From Ampelomyces quisqualis (taxonomy: Eukaryota > Ascomycota > Dothideomycetes > Pleosporales > Phaeosphaeriaceae), in contig JAGTXZ010000009.1 of the NCBI GenBank assembly GCA_018398575.1, positions 620,001 to 684,000 on the forward strand: a DNA stretch of 64,000 nucleotides, given 5' to 3'. Positions 54,477 to 64,000 of the stretch are shown one piece after another. Positions within the stretch are counted from its first letter, which is position 1, and every line of letters begins with the position of its first letter. Under the pieces are notes generated by a model. The model did not search any database. It was not told where the DNA came from and saw nothing but the letters and a program-made list of their open reading frames with translations. The translations under genes were made by a program, and so were the position numbers.

Positions 54477-55771
54477 GGTGTACTTGCGGGTGAAAAGTGG
54501 GGTAAATAGACCCGGTGCTCACAAAACTGAGGCAAGTGTTGTTCGTGGAACCTTTCTTGCTACGTATACAGGTGTCTGTTATATGTTCTTATTTCGTGAC
54601 GATCATCGCTGGAAGTTCCGATCATTTGGTCGCTCACGAAAACTGTACGGGGTGGAGGTCCAATCGGAGACTTCACCAGTATCCGACACTAGGCCTCCGG
54701 TGCATCTTTTGTTGCGCTACTTGTAAAGTCTCCGCAGCTACAATACTCAGACTACCATCTAAAGGGTGCACGATGTCACTCCACTTGTACTGTATATTGT
54801 GATAATTGTCACGTCATGCTAGCTCAGGCGTGCGATCGATTATGTACATGTCTTCCGCGAAACAAACAGGAAGAGACTTCCAACATTGCAAGTTTCGTCC
54901 AAGTCGATATTACACGAATGGGAATCAACTTTGCACTATCCTGACTGGTTGTGCTCTCAAGCACGTTCCCTAGTATTGACAATATCACTACACGCGCACT
55001 GACAATTGTGCAATAAACAAAAGCAAATCACATTCCTATTACGTCCTCGACAGCCAATAGTCATCTGTCTAGGAGAAAGTCACTGACTCAGATTGCAATC
55101 TCGCGCCCATTTCCCACCACCTCCATCGGCGCAGCGGAGCCGATCTCGTCCTACCATACTATATATCTTGCACTACGCGAGTCTACGCATGTTCCGCCGC
55201 TTTTGTCCATAACAACCTTGTGTAGCACACTCGACCCAGCGATCTCCACCCTCCCATCTGCGAACGATCCCGTGCGACGCTTGTGACTTGTGTTGTTCCA
55301 CAGATATGTTGCACTGTGGCGAACGGGCTTGCATCACATGCAGACCGGCAGCTCCGATTGGTGTCTCACTTGGAGGACCGACGGACTGGGTGAGATGTTG
55401 TACTGGGCGCGTAGGTGGGGAGGGATACCTGGTCAACGGATGGGTGGGTAGGCACTGGATGGGAAGTGGTGCGAGGGCTCACGTCGGCTTGTACCGATGG
55501 TGAGGTTTGGGGTTGTGAGCTTTTGAGTTAATCGGGTTTAAGATGTGTTGCATGAGATCTGGGATGGTGCTCCGCGCCAGCGATGGATATTGAAGCCCAA
55601 CATGGCGCAGGACGGGGCATCAGTACGAGTGGCAATGGAATGAGAATTCCGTGAAAATCTTAGAGGTGAAATCAGAGCATACTTGGAGCATAAAATGTAC
55701 AGAAACAACCATTATATCAACTACATGTATGGGATAGGCCCAAAACAGGTGACCAGATACATGTTCAGTAA
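54477..55771. other. Intergenic, no supported gene
   Basis: About 1.3 kb. Frames are short. One 83-codon plus frame at 54475-54726 overlaps the GFA gene start. No repeat or RNA gene is recognised. Confidence 0.5.
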
Positions 55772-57322
55772 TTAATCGAGGCCAAGGCCTTCCCTTACGA
55801 CCTTCTGACAAAGCTTTAAGTATGCATCCACTTCCTCCTTGGTATGCCATGCATCATTGTACGCAGCACTCAGCTGTAGCTTCCCATTCCAAGTACCCAG
55901 GAAAACACCAAGACCTGTGCCCAGTTCCTCGCCGGTGACCCACGGCTTATCAATCCTGAAAGGACCATGCTGAGGCTGGATTATCTTATCGATGACGCCT
56001 ATGCTACTGAGAGAAATTGAAGGCGACATATTGGGATCTGGTATAGGAACTTCATTTGGTGCCAATGTAGGATTTTTGATGTGCGGTGAAGCCATTGACA
56101 TGAACAATGGTGCAAGGACGAGATTGTCAGAAGAGCCTTGGGCCCGATAGAAATCGCCGACTTTGTCCACACATGCTCGAAATTCTACTCGACGTTGTTC
56201 CTGGTCGTTGGTGATCTTCTCTGCGACAGACGGTATGACGAGATCTAGGGAAAGATTGTCGCCTGACACTGAGTGATAGACGGTGGCAGCGTGTTTGCTT
56301 GTTCTGTACTCGCCAGTACACTTCGAGCGCTTGTTCAAGAGAGCATAGCTGATGTAACGTACTTGTCGGCTGTCCTGCCAGGACTCTTGCATATCTCGAA
56401 GACTGATGGCCACGGCAGCATGGTAGACATGTGTTACTGTGGCGTTGAGAAATTTGCAAGCCTCGAGTATACGTGCTGTGTCAACTGCCGTGGCCTCATG
56501 CGCTATGCGCTGATGCTTGCCAGGCAACAAAGAGCCCCGTTTGAGCGGCAACGTGAGAACTTGAACTCCTTCGCGCAATGAGAAATTCCGAGTAATGATA
56601 CTCTGAAGCCTCGCTTGTTGGGCCAGAGTGAGTATTGGTGGGATAGCGGCAGCCACACGAAGCGGCGGGCTCAGATCCTGACACTCGCTTCTCGGAGGTG
56701 GCGGAACCCAAGTCTCTGATTGACGAAGAGCTTCTGCAGCGTACAAGAGGAGTCTGTCGAGTATTTGGAGTGTGCCAATTCCATCTATGATATCGTGAGG
56801 TGATCGTATGACAAGATTATGGCGCAGGGTACGCGCCTCATCTTCATCTTCGCGAGGCGGTGTGATGACGAACAAGCATGGGGATTTTGGAGCAATTGGA
56901 TCTGAGTTACACCATTCGAGACCAGAAACACTCGATGTAATGGGAACGAACGTTGCTTGAAGCCATTCTTCAAGCTGATCGCTAGCCGACTCTGGGCGAC
57001 ATGCGGTGTATGACTTGATCCACTTCTTTTTCACAGAATCGTACTGAACATATGAAGCAATAGTTGGGTGGCTATAGCGTAGTCTCAGCCATGCACTGCG
57101 AAGTGCCAGCTGCACCAATTGGTGTGTCTCCGATAGCGATGATGAGTCCGAGACGGCGACTGAAAATGAAAGGAATCCAGTGATTGCGAATGCCATGCGA
57201 CCAGTGCATTCATACGTCTTGGCAAGATGAGTATAAAAGCCTTCTGCTTCATCAAGCTCTCGTTCCCAGCGTCCTTGTGTTGATTCTCGCCAGTCGAGGT
57301 GGGGATAGCGAGACGTTGCCAT
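55772..57322 (-). CDS. Condensation/BAHD-type acyltransferase (Tri3-like fold)
   Basis: Acyltransferase of the chloramphenicol-acetyltransferase-like superfamily. A single exon of about 516 residues from ATG 57322; an in-frame ATG at 57391 adds 23 non-conserved residues. The start ESTQGRWERELDEAEGFYTH resembles secondary-metabolite acetyltransferases, where the enzyme usually starts with xGRWERxLDxxExFY. The catalytic motif is HDIIDG (HxxxDG) in VIRSPHDIIDGIGTLQILDR, about residue 200. The C-terminal part has SISLSSIGVIDKII and GTGLGVFLGTWNGKLQLSAA (DFGWG-like region, degenerate). Fungal homologues acylate small molecules such as trichothecenes, but no other biosynthetic gene is visible within this window. 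No product can be predicted. Confidence 0.72.
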   Translation of the reverse strand: MATSRYPHLDWRESTQGRWERELDEAEGFYTHLAKTYECTGRMAFAITGFLSFSVAVSDSSSLSETHQLVQLALRSAWLRLRYSHPTIASYVQYDSVKKKWIKSYTACRPESASDQLEEWLQATFVPITSSVSGLEWCNSDPIAPKSPCLFVITPPREDEDEARTLRHNLVIRSPHDIIDGIGTLQILDRLLLYAAEALRQSETWVPPPPRSECQDLSPPLRVAAAIPPILTLAQQARLQSIITRNFSLREGVQVLTLPLKRGSLLPGKHQRIAHEATAVDTARILEACKFLNATVTHVYHAAVAISLRDMQESWQDSRQVRYISYALLNKRSKCTGEYRTSKHAATVYHSVSGDNLSLDLVIPSVAEKITNDQEQRRVEFRACVDKVGDFYRAQGSSDNLVLAPLFMSMASPHIKNPTLAPNEVPIPDPNMSPSISLSSIGVIDKIIQPQHGPFRIDKPWVTGEELGTGLGVFLGTWNGKLQLSAAYNDAWHTKEEVDAYLKLCQKVVREGLGLD

Positions 57323-57391
57323 GGTCAAGTTTGAGATGTCCGAGCGTGTCAAGAGATTGATAAACTTCGAGTAGAGTTCTGAAAGAACCAA

Positions 57392-58980
57392 GTCTCAGTA
57401 TATGTCAAGGACGAACTATATTCCTCATTTTTACTACAGTTCTGGGCTCTGGCTGGATAACGTCCCCCACTCCAGCTAGTGCGCATTTTCGCAAGCATCG
57501 CCGTATCTATCCCTGATTGCACAACAGGTCCTCAACGGAAGACGAAGGATTTAGAGCAAGGCGACGAATGATACTATCAGATAGCACCTCGAGTGCATCA
57601 TAAGCCAAACCGAGGATCCCCGCCGTGCATCATATTGTATACGGAGATTTTACCTGATCCTGCGCGATTGGAACTGGCGAGTGTGTCATGTGAACAGCTG
57701 AAGTGATACCAGCCACGCAATCATCAGCTAAATAGAGCATCGAATGTGAACTGAAAGTACAGTCGTCGAAGATATTCACGGTGAAACTCCGGAAGTGGGG
57801 TCGATCGGGCCGCGTTCCGCAATCGCCTCTTCTCTCCTTCCCCATGTCATGCCGAAGACCGTTCGGCAAAACCTCGTCAATATAGCCAGCCTAGGTACAT
57901 GGAATGATCATATAATCCTCGAAATGAAGCAGAAACAAGGCGATGGCGGGACGGGGAACAGATATCTAGGTCAAACGCCTTGGTGTCACGCATGTGTAAC
58001 ACTAGGTGTAAGACTTTTCATTACATATCCCTCGCAAGGCTTCAGCCAATTCTCTTGCTGCCTTCACTGGTGGTATAATCTGGGCAATCACTTGAGTGTT
58101 TTTTATATTTGCGGTGAACGCGTTTTTGCAGTGCCGATGCCGCTGTTTAAGAACGATAAAGAATATACACAAAGTTGGACAGTTCAGTTGTACTCCAAAT
58201 TAAATCTTCTGTAGTGCTACTAGCATCAGACGACTCTTTGGCGAACTCAAAAAGATCCATTCTTTTTTCTAAACACATCGAAATCGAAAGAAAAGTAGTA
58301 CAGTCTCAACGGCTCCTTGATGTAGATCTCACAACGAATCAGAAGGCTTCGATGCAACAGCTTCAAGGCTTAAGGCAGTAATGCTAACGGTAGCTTCTAT
58401 CATACCAGACGTTTTGGTCTTTCAAGTTTCAACGTCTATGATAGTAACGCCTGTGCAGAAATACAATATTATTGAAGGTCACTCAGCACCCCAAAGCTGC
58501 CCGCTCGCCCGTATAGCCACAGTCAAAACACGCGCCTGTATCCTTGGCAAAATACCAGACGACCGTTTAAATGATTGTGTACGATCAGGGAAGAAGAAGA
58601 ATAGTATCTAAAATCGCATTCATCGCGAATTAGGCGCGTTATCACATCATCTACTCCGAGTTTTCAACATGCGTAGTACGTACCGACCGCTTTGAGGCCA
58701 ATAGCAAAGTGATTGTTGTACAGAAAGTAGCGACGAGACCAGCTCCATCAAGCCAGCATTTGAAATACAGTCGAATCATGCGCAATGCAGTTTCACCCTG
58801 TACTGTCAAGAATAACCATGACTGAATGTCTTCACTAGTGGTGAAGAATTCCCCGACGCCCTTGACATGCGGTGTGCAAATCATCACATGTTGCTACGTC
58901 GGGATGGACATGAAAGTCACGCCGCAGCGTTGGTGTTTCGCTCTCGTGTAACGGTTACACTTGTGCGTACTTGGCTAAGG
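57392..58980. other. Intergenic, no supported gene
   Basis: About 1.6 kb upstream of the acyltransferase. Some short plus frames around 58175-58611 look mildly protein-like (RLLDVDLTTNQKASMQQLQG) but have no domain or splice signals. No repeat boundaries are seen. Confidence 0.45.
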
Positions 58981-58983
58981 ATA

Positions 58984-59051
58984 GGAAGAAGAAGAAGAAG
59001 AAGAAGAAGAAGAAGAAGAAGAAGAAGAAGAAGAAGAAGAAGAAGAAGAAG
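58984..59051 (+). repeat. GAA/AAG trinucleotide microsatellite
   Basis: An uninterrupted purine run of about 68 bp made of AAG units. On the plus strand it reads as a poly-Arg frame, clearly not a gene. Nothing else in the region repeats with it. Confidence 0.95.
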
Positions 59052-62000
59052 GCCTATTCAGATTCAAAAACCGCCTTGTGATGACAATGACAACCAAACA
59101 ACTTTTCACCAAGAAAATTCAAGTGAATTCGATTTTCTGTTCCACTTGGGAAGTTCTCCTAGTATAGCGAACCTGTTGTAGTATGCATTTGCCTAGAAGG
59201 ATTGCTTAGCTCTACTAGTAGTGATCGCGTGCGTTGAATGTGACCACCCTGTGCCACGTGTATGTAAGCTGGTTTAACGGGGTCTGCGACACTAAAGAGT
59301 GTACAATTATGCTGGGCGATAGAAAATCGAATATTGTTTTGTAGGGTGGATGGACTAAGAGCGTAAGATAATGTACATGTAGTATGGTGAGGCGCCACGT
59401 GGTACATGGCCCCGAGCACCTGCCCATCTCGGGATTGTTTGGAGAAAGTGGTGGGATTTGTATTGGACAGTGTAGCGTGTTGTGGTTGAATGTTGGATGC
59501 GGGTCAGCATGGGATGCGAAAACCGCGCTCCGGTGGCCGACTGACTAGATGGAGCTCGGTTGAGCTCAATCGTATGGCAGTGTATGCCCGGTGGATGTCG
59601 TCATTACAGACTCCAGTATAAAGCGTGAGGTCCCTGGGGTCTGTTTATCGCCTTTTGTGCAGCGAGATTTGGAAGGATGGAACGGTAGAATGCAAAACAT
59701 GACAGATGGGCGAATCATCGGCCTATAGAGGTCTATGGACTGGATATTACCCTTGCAAGTTGCCATACATATGTACGCGAAATGTGCTACAAGATGAATA
59801 TCATCCACATGCCCTGCATCTCCGACCCGTACCCGTATAAAACTGGCGCTAGCAACGGGGCAAAAAGAAAACGAAGCAAGCGACATTATACATGTTGCTA
59901 GGCATACCCACCGCATGTGTACATTTGTTCGACTTATCTCAGACGGTTATGCTAGGCATTTCAAAGAGTCTGAGTGCTGACCCGGGCTCGGATGGATGCA
60001 CGTGGAGCGTGTAAGCCACAGTCATCCAACACCTGGCCTGCTGCGCGCCCGCAGAGAAGAAACCGGTTGCTGGGACAGATACGTGTAACCACATGCCGTC
60101 TGCTAATATGTAATCCCCGCGCACATGTAGGTGAGGATGGAATGGATTATTTTGGATATAGGCTCTGCATGTCTAAGATCGTGTACAACATAACCTGAAG
60201 ATGGGGATTGCGACATGGTCTACGCGAGTTGAGTAGTATAGGCCAATGACGATAGGCCATGAGTGGCGATGATGGGCCTAGAAGGCTTGGAAAAAGAGAT
60301 TCGAAAAAGCAACAAGGCTAAAACCCGTATTCAAACAGAAGAAGAGGGTGTGCTGTTGTGGCCTCCCAGGCCTGATCATTTCGCGAAGCTCGTCAGCTGT
60401 GCGTAAAGTCCGACTCGAGATAGGCGCATCACTTGATACAGAATGCTTTAGCACCAGTAGGGCACAAGGCCGACGAGGATTATGATTTGCGGACGAGAGG
60501 GGCATGCCATTGGCGGACTTTTACGCGAGGGAGCGGAGAATGTGTGCGCTTTAGGTTGCCAAGGGAGGATCAGACGTGGATTTTCAAAGATGCTGATGTC
60601 CGCAACGGAGACTGGTGTTTGACCGTGACGCAGGTACGTTGCTGGCGAAACCTAGGCGGCCCTGTCGATATGGATGATTTGCCTGTGGCACGTTCCCAAA
60701 CGGGAAAGGTCCGAACATGTCGATAAAGTCAATTGATGTACTAGGGGAGACGGACACGAAAGGGCGCTGAGGGTAGAAAGCAGTGCATCGATCAGCAGGA
60801 TGGAAGACGTTGGACCAATCATCGTTCGGCCGGGCGGAGTGGAAGCCAAGCGAAGGACGACAGCTGTGCCAGGGCTTAGCGAGAAGCACCCCTGCTGGTG
60901 CCAGATGGGGGCTGCAGCGCGCAGCAGTGCTGCTCGCCACGACAAAGTAGCAGCAGTAGACGGAGCACTCGTGACCGGGTCCTTGCTCGAGACTTGAGTT
61001 GGCCGGCTGCTTTGCTTTGGTCGAAGGTGGTGATGGACCTGCTTCACGCGTGCGCTAGCATCAAACCGCGGCAATTAGCTCGTGGGAGCGCATGTGGCAG
61101 GCATCGGCCACCCCGAGAGCTCTGAACGAGTCGAGCATCGAGATGCAAAGCGCAAAGGTTGTCTGGCATGCTGTGGCGATGATGGCATGTGCTACGTACC
61201 GTGATGTGATGTGATGCGTACACGGGCACACAAGACGTCCATGTAAGCTACGGTTATCTAGACGCGAGCCTGCTGGAACGTCCTGCCGTCTAGTCAAAGG
61301 GTAGCGGAGCCAGTCGCTTCGGCGTCGTCGTTATTGGGCAGATGCGCCTGGGATCCAGCTGCATTGCTGTTCCTCAACAGGTGTCACTTTGGATGAGGTG
61401 CATGTGGTCTTGCCACGGCGGTCCACCGCTGCAGACGCCTTCCGTGGGCCGGGACGGCAAGCAAGCACCAGCAAGCCCAGAAGCCTCTCTCCACAGCCAG
61501 CTCGGTTGCGGCTACGCATGGCGAGAGATGCCATCTCGCACATGGCCTTGGCTCTGCAGCCCGCCCGTTCAAGCATGGCGCATCGGGCTGGTCCAGGCAA
61601 GCGGTGCCTCCCAGGCCGCTGGGAGTGGTGAGCAGCGTCGAAGCAGACTCCGAGTCCTGGCACGGTACGGCAGCTGTCAACGGAAGCCCAGAGGCGTCGG
61701 GTGCAGCGTGTCATGTACCTGTTCCTCGCCGTGCATCGATGCGAGACAGGGCTCCTGGACATGATCCATGGCATCATCAGACGCGCGCAACACCGAAGCT
61801 GCGCTTCCACGTGGGAATTCCCCCGCCTAGGCAAATTGTACATACCACAGTACTCCGTACTCCGTACACACTACATACATGGTGCGCCGGGACAGGCGTC
61901 GTCGAAATGAGCTTGGGCAGCGGCCATGCGCTCAGCTTATGGCACCATGCCGCTTGCGATGCACACGTGCCGCTGGCAATATCCTAATTATAGACATGAC

Positions 62001-64000
62001 AAAGCACGTCGCAAAGGCCAATGATGGCACAGGGGCCAACAACCACTTCCCTGGAGGATGGCCAACTGCGTGATTCGCATTGGCCGGTGCGTGAGTGATG
62101 AAGCCAGGTGTGTTGACGCTGAGCTTGGTTCTGCTCCGCTGCAGCGTGATGGAGTCGCGACTAAACACCAGGCGCGCAACTCCTGCTGTCGCGGCGCTTC
62201 ACGACTCGCAGACGCTGCTCCACGCAGTAGTTGGCCAACGGGGGGCCAACCCGTCTTTCAGGTCGCGTCTTTGTCTGGGCCCAGACTGCTTGTCCGTGCG
62301 CGCATCCGGCATCTGATCCAGGCGTGTTGGCGCCAACTGGGACTGTGCCCGCGGGCTCCTGAGTCCTCGCCCTTGGTACTTGGGAAAACAAAAACATCAT
62401 ATCCGTACGGAGTACTGTACGGAGTATGGCCGTCTGTCTCTGTCGTGCCCGCCACCCTGGGTCAGGAGAGCCGCATGGCAGTGCCGCCAACCTCAGGCCG
62501 ACCGGCGTCGACGCCATGCCACGCCACGCCATGCCTCTCCACAGCGTCAAAGGCACCCCGGCGACGCTCTTTCACCGTCGCCCGTACTCGTAGACGAATG
62601 GCACTGGCACCCCATGAGCCATGGGCTCTTTCACTCCCGGGCCGGCGTAAGCGACAGCTCCTCCAGGACCTCCACTCTGCTGGTCCAAGCCGTCCCGCAC
62701 GCCAGCAGACTCCGACCGATGGCCAGGGTCTGGCTGCGCTACGTGCCTTCACCCCCCCGGCTGCGCATTGTTGTCGGCGGTCCCATGCTTGCTAACCCGA
62801 ACCTAAACGGTGTGGTTCATTATTCATTTGTCGCATTGCTTCTGCCGTGCCTCGTCTGCGTTGCCCGCTTGTGAGGTAGTGCGTCTGCGAATAGCGCTCC
62901 CGCCCGCTGCTCACCTGAGGCTTGCTCTCGTGCCATGCCTACTTCATCTCCCTTCCCGATTCAGATCCCCCCTCCAAACGCTCGGACAGACCCTATCGCC
63001 TGGTTGAGCCCTGGGATTCCTGAAGCCCCAGCGCGCCAGTCAGCCACGCGAAGGTATCCCAGCACCCGTATCCCGCCATACATATACGTACAGGCCACCG
63101 CGCTCCACTCGCTCGCGGTACCAGAGCCTTTAGCCCTCCCAGGTTCCAGCCTTTTCCGCCATCGCTGCTCTAGGGCGCCCAGGTCTGAAGCTTAACAAGA
63201 AGGGATCGCCGCTCCACACGCCTCAAACTCCACCACCACCTCACAAGGCGAGCTTTCTCCACCAGCCCATTGCTGGGACCACATCGTCGACGTGCAACAC
63301 CAGATCTTACAACGCCGCTGTCGTGAACGGTAACAAGATCGACCTTCGTCTGCCCCCGTGTCCCATTCTAGTACTCCACGCCGCACCCAACACTGCGGCT
63401 CGACCCTCGACAGGCTGAACACGAGCCAATCCGGAACACGTCGCTGTCATTGTCGGACGACAACATCAATGCGGCCACAGCCGACTTGACCAGAAACCAT
63501 TCTTTTTACAGCCCGTGCGACCACCACCGTAGTAGCACTACGTCTGCACAACCAGGAAACCGGGCTCTATCAAACACCTTGTGCTGGAATTCACCACAGT
63601 GCCACAGATTTCTGCTTTTGATCCTCTGTACGCCCTTCTCCCTCGATCTGCGCCAACGAGTACCGCTAATGTCGCGCAGTGACTGAGACTTTCTCCAAGA
63701 TTTCAGGACCGACGTGCAGCTTTCGGTATTACGGCCCATCTGAGCTCGCGCAGGTACCATACGTAAAATTCCCCATCAAGTGCAGTGTCTCTAGAACTCG
63801 GAGGAGCCATTCGCCGTCTTCAGCCGCGCAAGTCCAGCCCAGGAACACCATCGTAAACTATCGAGACGAAGTGGACGCTTGTGTTCGTGGACACCCTTTT
63901 ACAAGATCCCTCACATTCCACTACTTGCTGCTTATCGACATCTTGTCCCCCTTCGACTAGAGCCTCTACCTTTCACCTTACGCCTTTGAGCTACCTTCCG
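59052..64000. other. Gene-poor right end; probable upstream region of a gene beyond the edge
   Basis: About 5 kb without a supported gene. Frames up to 245 codons (62058-62795, plus) are G/C-rich chance frames with Arg/Pro/Ser-rich output. TACGGAGTA/TACTCCGTA dyads occur at about 61850-61868 and 62401-62426. From about 63000 the plus strand becomes C/T-rich with CTTTCC-like tracts and short frames, as in a long fungal 5' leader, so a gene starting to the right is likely. This is inference only. Confidence 0.4.

Noticed and set aside
58867..59181. Frame with a poly-Arg run
   Set aside because: Product of the AAG microsatellite.
59566..59916. 116-codon minus frame with a hydrophobic start, a possible small secreted protein
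   Set aside because: Only the first residues look like a signal peptide; no pattern of paired Cys or supporting promoter, so not reported as a gene.
62058..62795. 245-codon plus frame
   Set aside because: G/C-rich region where long frames arise by chance; Arg/Pro/Ser-rich output with no family resemblance and overlapping long frames on both strands.

Overview
This window is nuclear DNA of a filamentous ascomycete, most likely a dothideomycete of the Pleosporales type. Genes are broken by many short GT-AG introns of about 45-125 bp. The families present (AcuM/Rds2 regulator, LYS2 aminoadipate reductase, ZIP4/SPO22, fungal rhodopsin-domain receptor, DUF3632, DUF1757, GH45 cellulase, PIR-repeat wall protein) are typical of Pezizomycotina. 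The order-level placement is inference from protein resemblance. I joined exons by eye from reading frame and splice signals; there is no transcript evidence. Apart from the copper amine oxidase cut at the left edge, every recognised gene has an in-window stop.

Layout. 0-0.5 kb: truncated secreted copper amine oxidase (-). 2.4-4.6 kb: HMG-box regulator (-). 6.2-7.4 kb: CENP-Q-like kinetochore protein (+). 8.2-10.1 kb: AcuM-type Zn2Cys6/PAS regulator of gluconeogenesis (+). 10.5-14.2 kb: 15-exon ZIP4/SPO22 meiosis gene (+). 14.3-17.8 kb: intron-less LYS2 (-), sharing a short promoter with a divergent conserved membrane protein (18.0-19.9 kb, +). 20.4-22.2 kb: RBR E3 ubiquitin ligase (+). 24.5-25.5 kb: GH45-type glucanase with an apparent GPI tail (+). 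27.4-29.0 kb: rhodopsin-like 7TM protein (-). 31.4-32.0 kb: DUF1757 protein (-). 33.2 kb: small conserved Gly-rich protein (+). 35.9-36.9 kb: PIR-repeat, GPI-anchored wall protein (+). 37.9-39.0 kb: SAR1 GTPase (+). 39.4-40.7 kb: NUP53 (-). 41.2-42.4 kb: F-box protein (+). 43.4-46.4 kb: RPL14, EGD2 (NAC-alpha) and ATP7 in tandem (+). 48.7-49.7 kb: frameshifted zincin-like secreted protein (-). 50.8 kb: secreted GlcG/HbpS-like protein (+). 51.4-54.5 kb: DUF3632, thioesterase-fold and GFA-domain proteins (all -). 55.8-57.3 kb: condensation/BAHD-type acyltransferase (-). 57.4-64 kb: gene-poor, with a GAA microsatellite, and probably upstream sequence of a gene beyond the right edge.

The window is mainly housekeeping (lysine synthesis, COPII traffic, nuclear pore, ribosome, nascent-chain binding, ATP synthase, kinetochore, meiosis), with secreted or wall proteins placed singly between long intergenic stretches. 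I see no biosynthetic cluster, CRISPR, rRNA or convincing tRNA. The most interesting signals are a probable 2-nucleotide micro-exon in SAR1, a GH45-like protein with a Ser at an expected catalytic Asp, a PIR/GPI hybrid wall protein, a Gcn4-type site beside a triple CACGTG array at LYS2, and three introns that are multiples of three without stop codons.
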